From assembly GCA_937952285.1 (NCBI GenBank), contig CALFZE010000130.1:21301-85300 (forward strand): a stretch of DNA of 64,000 nucleotides, in the 5' to 3' direction. The notes beneath the pieces were generated by a model. It had not been told where the DNA came from. It was given only the letters and a program-made list of their open reading frames with translations, and made no database searches. The DNA comes from UBA2428 sp002343545. Lineage in GTDB: Bacteria; Bdellovibrionota; UBA2428. The position numbers and the translations under genes are program-made. Of the stretch, positions 60,203 to 64,000 are shown piece by piece; the stretch's first letter is position 1; every line of letters starts with the position of its first letter.

Positions 60203-61072
60203 CTAAATGCCTCGACCCTGTACCCTTATCCGAAAGTCCTCAGGCGTTGTCCTAATCCAAACTGAAGCAAAAAGGTGTCCCACATCCGGGCCTTGGCCTG
60301 GGTGTGGCGGAAAAGGTTGAATCTGCCCATTCAAGACTTTTCGGATACCGATATGCCTCTGCCCGCTGAGATGAAGAGCAATCTCAGCGTCCTCAACCCG
60401 TATCGGACGCCCATACCCAGCCCACCGAACAAATGGAATTGATAAATAGACCCCCTGATACGTCGACAGAGACCCTGAGCTCTTAGCAAAGATCTCGCTA
60501 CTCTCTTTGGCCACAATTTTTGCATAAAACTCAGCTCTCTTGCCGGGCTCAAGAATACGAAACTGATAGAGCTCGACTAGAGTGAACTCCACCGTCTCCC
60601 CATTTCCATTCGGGACCAGCCTAGCAAGCACGGTGTCACGGACAGGGAGCGCAATGGTGTACGCGCTAAAAGGGCAGTTTTCTTCAGTCCATTCACCCGA
60701 GAATCGCACTTTTACAACCCCACTTAGAGTCTTTATGCGATCCTGCTCAATGGCCAACCGGCTAGTGAGTTCCTGTATTCGAATGGCCTGACTAAGATTC
60801 TCATTCTTCAAGAGCAAAGAATCATTCTGAATACTGAGCACCTGATTCTCAGAGGCTGCAACCTTCAAACTCTGTTCATTGGACTCAATTCGACCAAGAT
60901 GCGCAGCCCAAACCGCCAAAGCCGCGACGAAAAAAGAAACAGACTTTAATGCCTTTCGGGCCAATGGCTGACTTTCAAAAAACGTCTCCAAAATCCATTG
61001 CCCTAATCCTAGAATCGCCAAGAGGAGACCAAGATGAATGCTAGTCATCAAGCCTTCACCTGTATCGCACAA
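60203..61072 (-). CDS. Membrane protein with coiled coil and beta domain (289 aa)
   Basis: Two N-terminal membrane segments (SIHLGLLLAILGLGQWIL and KSVSFFVAALAVWAAHLG) are followed by a coiled coil at about 75-115 (ENQVLSIQNDSLLLKNENLSQAIRIQELTSRL) and a beta-rich domain of about 170 residues. The true start may be the internal ATG eight codons downstream (MTSIHLG, 61048). No family was recognised. Low-GC codon use suggests acquisition. Confidence 0.6.
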   Translation of the reverse strand: MCDTGEGLMTSIHLGLLLAILGLGQWILETFFESQPLARKALKSVSFFVAALAVWAAHLGRIESNEQSLKVAASENQVLSIQNDSLLLKNENLSQAIRIQELTSRLAIEQDRIKTLSGVVKVRFSGEWTEENCPFSAYTIALPVRDTVLARLVPNGNGETVEFTLVELYQFRILEPGKRAEFYAKIVAKESSEIFAKSSGSLSTYQGVYLSIPFVRWAGYGRPIRVEDAEIALHLSGQRHIGIRKVLNGQIQPFPPHPGQGPDVGHLFASVWIRTTPEDFRIRVQGRGI

Positions 61073-61132
61073 CCCCGACGAGCATCACCTACCCCACACT
61101 CGTAGCCCAATGTAGGTCCTCGAATGTCAGAC

Positions 61133-61318
61133 TCAACGCTTCGGGGTTGTTTCATTCGTTGCTCCGATCTCCAAGATCGCTCCCTTTCTAAAACGAGCGC
61201 CTAACCGGTCAGAAAATCCTCGATCCGTGGATATATCGACGGTTCCGGCAGCAAAAATGCGACCTCTACGCTCGTGTATAAGTTGGACGACTTCAAGTAG
61301 TTCTTCCTGGGTGTGGTG
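61133..61318 (-). pseudogene. 3' remnant of a gene cut by the IS3 element
   Basis: A minus-strand frame reads HHTQEELLEVVQLIHERRGRIF ... FRKGAILEIGATNETTPKR and stops at 61133. It has no start codon context and is open into the IS end, so its 5' part is missing. No family was recognised. Confidence 0.5.
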
Positions 61319-61331
61319 GTGTTGCCCCCGA

Positions 61332-62210
61332 TTAAACGGACACTTTAGTGTCTGAGGACTGTTGTTCTCGGTACTCCAAAGGGGACTTCATTTTCAAGGC
61401 CGAATGCGGATGATGACGGTTGTAATCGTCGAACCACTCCGGAAGCATCCGCAAGATCGAATCGCCCGTCCAAAGCTCGTTCGTGTAAACGTAGTCACGC
61501 TTGAAAAGCTTCACGAACGCCTCGGCCATGCCGTTACTCTCCGGGCTGTATGAAGGCGTCGTTCGAACATCAAAGCCCCATTCTGCACCGTAAAGCTTCG
61601 TTTGCAGCGCGATGTACTGCGGCCCTTGGTCCGTGAGCCACTGAATCTCGTGCGGCAACTTCTCGACGAACTCGCCAAAGCGGCTCGTCACCGACTGGTC
61701 CATAAGTCGAATGATGTCGCCGTGAAAGAGCGCCCGCTTCTCCGCCACGAGACTCAAAATCTCCCGATCATGGCAGTCGAGGCTGAACGCCACGAAGACC
61801 TTTTCGCCATTCCACGCCCGAATCTCGAGGATGTCGCTGCACCACCGCACATTCGACTTGATCGTCATGACTTGACCTAAGTGCGGTCGCTTCGGCCGCA
61901 CCGTGTGCTTTGTCAGTAGGAGGCCCTTCATCTGCATCACGCGCAAAATCCGTTTCTCGTTCCAAGGACCTAGCAGTCGCTGCTTTCGCTCACGATTGAT
62001 GAGCGCCGTTACTCGAGGGTACCCGTATGTCGCTCGATTCTTCGTCACTGACAAAATCGACTTCAGTACCTCGGGATCTTCCTTCCGATCGTACCGTGCT
62101 TTGCGTGGCGATTTGTACCCGTAAAGGTTCGACCTCGATGCCTCAAGCACCCGACATATCCGCTTAACCTTGAATTTCGCTCGCTGGGTCAGCGTGCGCG
62201 CTAGATCCAC
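61332..62210 (-). CDS. IS3-family transposase OrfB, DDE integrase core (292 aa)
   Basis: An HTH_21-like segment near RAKFKVKRICRVLEASRSNLYGY is followed by the rve integrase core. The DDE triad is in RWCSDILEIR, WLTDQGPQY and SPESNGMAEAF. It starts at a GTG inside the 3' end of OrfA (10-bp overlap). An A8 run (62211-62218) just upstream is a good site for -1 frameshifting to give an OrfAB fusion. It catalyses copy-out/paste-in transposition. Confidence 0.93.
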   Translation of the reverse strand: MDLARTLTQRAKFKVKRICRVLEASRSNLYGYKSPRKARYDRKEDPEVLKSILSVTKNRATYGYPRVTALINRERKQRLLGPWNEKRILRVMQMKGLLLTKHTVRPKRPHLGQVMTIKSNVRWCSDILEIRAWNGEKVFVAFSLDCHDREILSLVAEKRALFHGDIIRLMDQSVTSRFGEFVEKLPHEIQWLTDQGPQYIALQTKLYGAEWGFDVRTTPSYSPESNGMAEAFVKLFKRDYVYTNELWTGDSILRMLPEWFDDYNRHHPHSALKMKSPLEYREQQSSDTKVSV

Positions 62211-62554
62211 TTTTTTTTAGCCGCGATATCAACCGCATCCTTCAGGATGTCTCGGTCCATCGTCATGCTGGCTAACGACTTTCGAAGCAGCTTGTTCTCT
62301 TCAACGACGCGACGATATTCAGCCAGAAGCTCCGATTCCTCGGACGACTTGCCGCTCTTTGTGATCTGCTTCTTGAAGGTCGCCTCGTTTGCCCGAAGCT
62401 CGTTTCGACGCCAACGAATGATGTTTTGCATCGGAATCCGGTGCTCGCGTGACAGCTCCGCCGCTGTCTTCCCTTGCGACAGCTCCTTTAAAACCTGCCG
62501 CTTAAAATCCCCAGGGATTATTCGCTTACCCGCTGCATTTAACTGAAACTCCAT
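62201..62554 (-). CDS. IS3-family transposase OrfA, HTH protein (117 aa)
   Basis: A helix-turn-helix (FKRQVLKELSQGKTAAELSREHRIPMQNIIRWRR) is followed by a leucine-rich coiled coil (ESELLAEYRRVVEENKLLRKSLASM), the normal OrfA layout for terminal-repeat binding and multimerisation. It ends AAKKKWI over the A8 slippery run that can shift ribosomes into OrfB. Confidence 0.93.
   Translation of the reverse strand: MEFQLNAAGKRIIPGDFKRQVLKELSQGKTAAELSREHRIPMQNIIRWRRNELRANEATFKKQITKSGKSSEESELLAEYRRVVEENKLLRKSLASMTMDRDILKDAVDIAAKKKWI
62211..62218 (-). other. A8 slippery site for programmed -1 frameshifting
   Basis: The minus strand reads GCTAAAAAAAAGTGG across the OrfA/OrfB junction. In IS3 elements this type of A run makes the OrfAB fusion transposase. 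Confidence 0.6.
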
Positions 62555-62625
62555 CGCACATTCTCCTTACCATTCCCTGACTCCCGGTCAGATCGGAAAA
62601 TGTCCGCTCGATTAAGGGGCAACTC

Positions 62626-62751
62626 CAACGTGAGCGTGCGCATTGGTACATGGACCCCCAGATCCTCGAAGATCCAAAGTGGGCCGACATCGCATCGCTT
62701 GCAGCAAAAGCTTACGAGAGCATCAAAGCAGGTTTCTTTTCAGAGAAGTAA
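62626..62751 (+). pseudogene. 3' remnant of a second gene cut by the IS3 element
   Basis: A plus-strand frame that enters from the IS end reads QRERAHWYMDPQILEDPKW ... ESIKAGFFSEK and stops at 62749-62751. No start is available. It and the remnant at 61133 point away from the IS in opposite directions, so both genes have lost their 5' ends. Confidence 0.5.
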
Positions 62752-62939
62752 GTCCGGTTCACGCTCAGCGCAGGTTTTTAGGAGCGCAAGATTGATCAGC
62801 TAAAGTGAAGCATTCGAAGAGACGTAGAAGATGCAAGTTTTGTAAATTTAAAGTCAGGGAACAGGAGTGTAGGCAAGAATGGAGACCGCTAGCGGATCTC
62901 CGGCAAAGCCTCTGGGGCTGCCGCCCCAATCCCCGCGCG
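62752..62939. other. Intergenic stretch with a near-perfect palindrome
   Basis: No convincing gene. GGAGACCGCTAGCGGATCTCC (62881-62901) is nearly symmetric around CCGCTAGCGG, and GGGGCTGCCGCCCC (62911-62924) forms a small hairpin that could end the minus-strand transcript from 63317. Confidence 0.4.
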
Positions 62940-63317
62940 TTAGTGTTTCTTACGAGGCTTAGTTTTTGTCGACTTGGTGAAAGATCCAGTCGTCTTTTTC
63001 TTAGGTACGGACTTAGCAGAGTGTGCCCACGCAGCCTTAAGCGCACTTTCAAACGACTTCCGCGAAACAAACTTCAGTAAGACAGTCGTCCATCCCTGCC
63101 TGCCCCAAGCATTGTCGATTTGAACGAACGCTTCCGGTTCTTCCAAGTAGCGCATTTGTTCTTCTGGACTGAGTCGCACATTCACTTCGTTCTTATCGGG
63201 CCAGAAGGTGGCAAAGATGCGCTTGTTTGCGTAAAAAGCATCACTTCCAAAGTGATCCTTTTCTGAAATGCCTTCTAAAGAACGCGCGATTTGAACCGCG
63301 GAATCAAAACTTAGCAT
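62940..63317 (-). CDS. MmcQ/YjbR-family DNA-binding-like protein (125 aa)
   Basis: The CyaY-like fold of this family is marked by SLEGISEKDHFGSDAFYANKRIFATFWPDKNEVNVRLSPEEQ and a C-terminal WGRQGWTTVLL. The tail is Lys/Thr-rich (KSVPKKKTTGSFTKSTKTKPRKKH), as in nucleic-acid-binding tails. Function not established in the family. Its first codons overlap the upstream ICMT-like gene by 7 bp. Confidence 0.88.
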   Translation of the reverse strand: MLSFDSAVQIARSLEGISEKDHFGSDAFYANKRIFATFWPDKNEVNVRLSPEEQMRYLEEPEAFVQIDNAWGRQGWTTVLLKFVSRKSFESALKAAWAHSAKSVPKKKTTGSFTKSTKTKPRKKH

Positions 63318-63895
63318 ACGCCGGGAATGAGCCTTTTTGTTCTCTTCATGTAGTCGCGATATTGATCGCCGAATTTTTCAATCATCATCTGTTCTTCTTT
63401 GTTAATCCTGACGAAATACAGGATCGCCCAAGTGACGAGTCCTCCCAACCCGCCGACGTAATTTGGAATACAGAGGGCCTGTCCGATCGCGCAAAGCCAG
63501 ATGGACGTGTACATCGGATGGCGGATTCGATTGAAGATACCGTTGGTGATCAACATGTGATCTTTCTTGATCGAAAGACTGACAGACCAGTTCTCGCCAA
63601 GATCACGATGCGCAATCCAAAACAGGATCAAGCCTCCCAACAAAAATGGCAGCGAGAGGAAGGTCAATGCGTCTTGCGGGGGATAATCAAAGTGACTCAG
63701 GACAGAGGTGTACAGTGCGAGCAACGACACGATGTTAGTGAACACACCGACCAATCCGATGTTCACCCGGTCCCAAGTGAAAATTCGACTTTCCTGAGCA
63801 GGGCGTTTCTCGGCTTTGCTGGCCCAATAGCTACGAGCCCCCACATACAAAACGACAAACACCGTAAAAATAAGTTTTGAACTAAGCGGCGCCAT
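63311..63895 (-). CDS. Isoprenylcysteine methyltransferase-like membrane protein (194 aa)
   Basis: Four to five membrane segments and the ICMT/PEMT C-terminal hallmark: GIFNRIRHPMYTSIWLCAIG followed by NKEEQMMIEKFGDQYRDYMKRTKRLIP, which binds S-adenosylmethionine and the lipid substrate. The substrate in bacteria is unknown. It is the first gene of a two-gene operon with the MmcQ-like gene (7-bp overlap). The last 105 bp of the window downstream of its start show nothing further. Confidence 0.9.
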   Translation of the reverse strand: MAPLSSKLIFTVFVVLYVGARSYWASKAEKRPAQESRIFTWDRVNIGLVGVFTNIVSLLALYTSVLSHFDYPPQDALTFLSLPFLLGGLILFWIAHRDLGENWSVSLSIKKDHMLITNGIFNRIRHPMYTSIWLCAIGQALCIPNYVGGLGGLVTWAILYFVRINKEEQMMIEKFGDQYRDYMKRTKRLIPGVC

Positions 63896-64000
63896 AGCGT
63901 GGGCGAAGCTAAATCATTTTAAACGGTTAGACTATTGAAATGTAATTGACCTGAACCCCGAATCACTACCAGGGAGTTTTGAAGAAACTCCGCGTTGATT

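Larger units (their letters stand above)
61321..62623. mobile_element. IS3-family insertion sequence (1303 bp)
   Basis: Two overlapping minus-strand ORFs (OrfA and OrfB) lie between imperfect terminal inverted repeats: GTTGCCCCCGATTAAACGGACA at 61321 and, reversed, GTTGCCCC...CGGACA at 62623, differing by an indel. The arrangement and protein families are those of IS3. A target-site duplication is not evident. The transposase ORFs look intact, so the element may be active. Confidence 0.85.

Noticed and set aside
62805..63080. A plus-strand frame beginning MKHSKRRRRCKFCKF
   Set aside because: It has a CxxC and many Arg but overlaps the palindrome and the MmcQ-like gene on the other strand, and has no ribosome site.
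1..64000. tRNA, rRNA or tmRNA genes
   Set aside because: No cloverleaf-like or rRNA-like sequence was recognised by eye on either strand; a tRNAscan-SE/Infernal run would be decisive.

Overview
The window is a GC-rich Gram-negative chromosome segment. It encodes TolC, an RND pump, lipoproteins with LxxC lipoboxes, OM barrels and LolA-like proteins. The gene content (HNH nucleases of the kind common in Bdellovibrio, secreted caspase-like proteins, stand-alone receiver and cyclic-nucleotide domains, many unrecognised secreted proteins) suggests a Bdellovibrionota/Oligoflexia-like or other delta-type lineage. That assignment is an inference. No rRNA, tRNA or CRISPR array was seen.

Layout. 1-2.4 kb (minus): an aldo/keto reductase operon with an enolase-superfamily protein. 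2.6-7.5 kb: a KimA-type K+ transporter, a secreted beta-helix protein, and a cysK-msrC pair. 7.6-11.6 kb (minus): a three-gene lipid operon joined by ATGA overlaps (lipid kinase, fatty-acyl-reductase-like SDR, and an acyl-ACP-reductase-like enzyme with an unknown N-terminal half). 11.7-25.9 kb: a cNMP-domain protein, a LolA-like/OM-barrel pair, AstE-like peptidase, collagen-like lipoprotein, two caspase-like secreted proteins, a receiver protein, CstA, an MCP, SOD and Dps. 26-31.8 kb: a P-type ATPase behind a clear yybP-ykoY Mn2+ riboswitch, a CNNM/CBS protein, a HAD phosphatase and an HNH nuclease. 32-40.6 kb: a UvrC-like GIY-YIG protein, a GNAT, and a six-gene operon with an ABC ATPase, two FtsX permeases, a second LolA-like/OM-barrel pair and a membrane protein. 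40.8-48.6 kb: ADH, BrkB, VIT1/CCC1, DUF1275 and several unknown secreted or cytosolic proteins.

48.6-58.05 kb (minus) is the most unusual locus. It looks like one nine-gene operon with a CusA/CzcA-type RND permease and a TolC partner but no recognisable membrane-fusion adaptor. In its place are two small His-containing exported proteins, one resembling an isolated CzcB N-terminal domain. There are also a small lipoprotein, an OM-barrel-like protein, and three neighbouring exported proteins built from one repeated beta-rich unit (G-x-Y-x-G ... GEW-S-x-x-x-GRVG). One of these three carries a single-base frameshift in a G run.

From about 58.85 kb to the end, GC content drops and gene density falls. 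This part has an IS3 element flanked by two decapitated gene ends, decayed coding remnants, and small genes (T5orf172-like, MmcQ/YjbR, ICMT-like), as expected of an acquired and eroding region.

Across the window, about ten genes have a TAnnnT-like hexamer 6-8 nt before the ATG and no Shine-Dalgarno, a pattern that predicts leaderless mRNAs. Genes inside operons mostly use ATGA overlaps or clear GGAGG-type sites.
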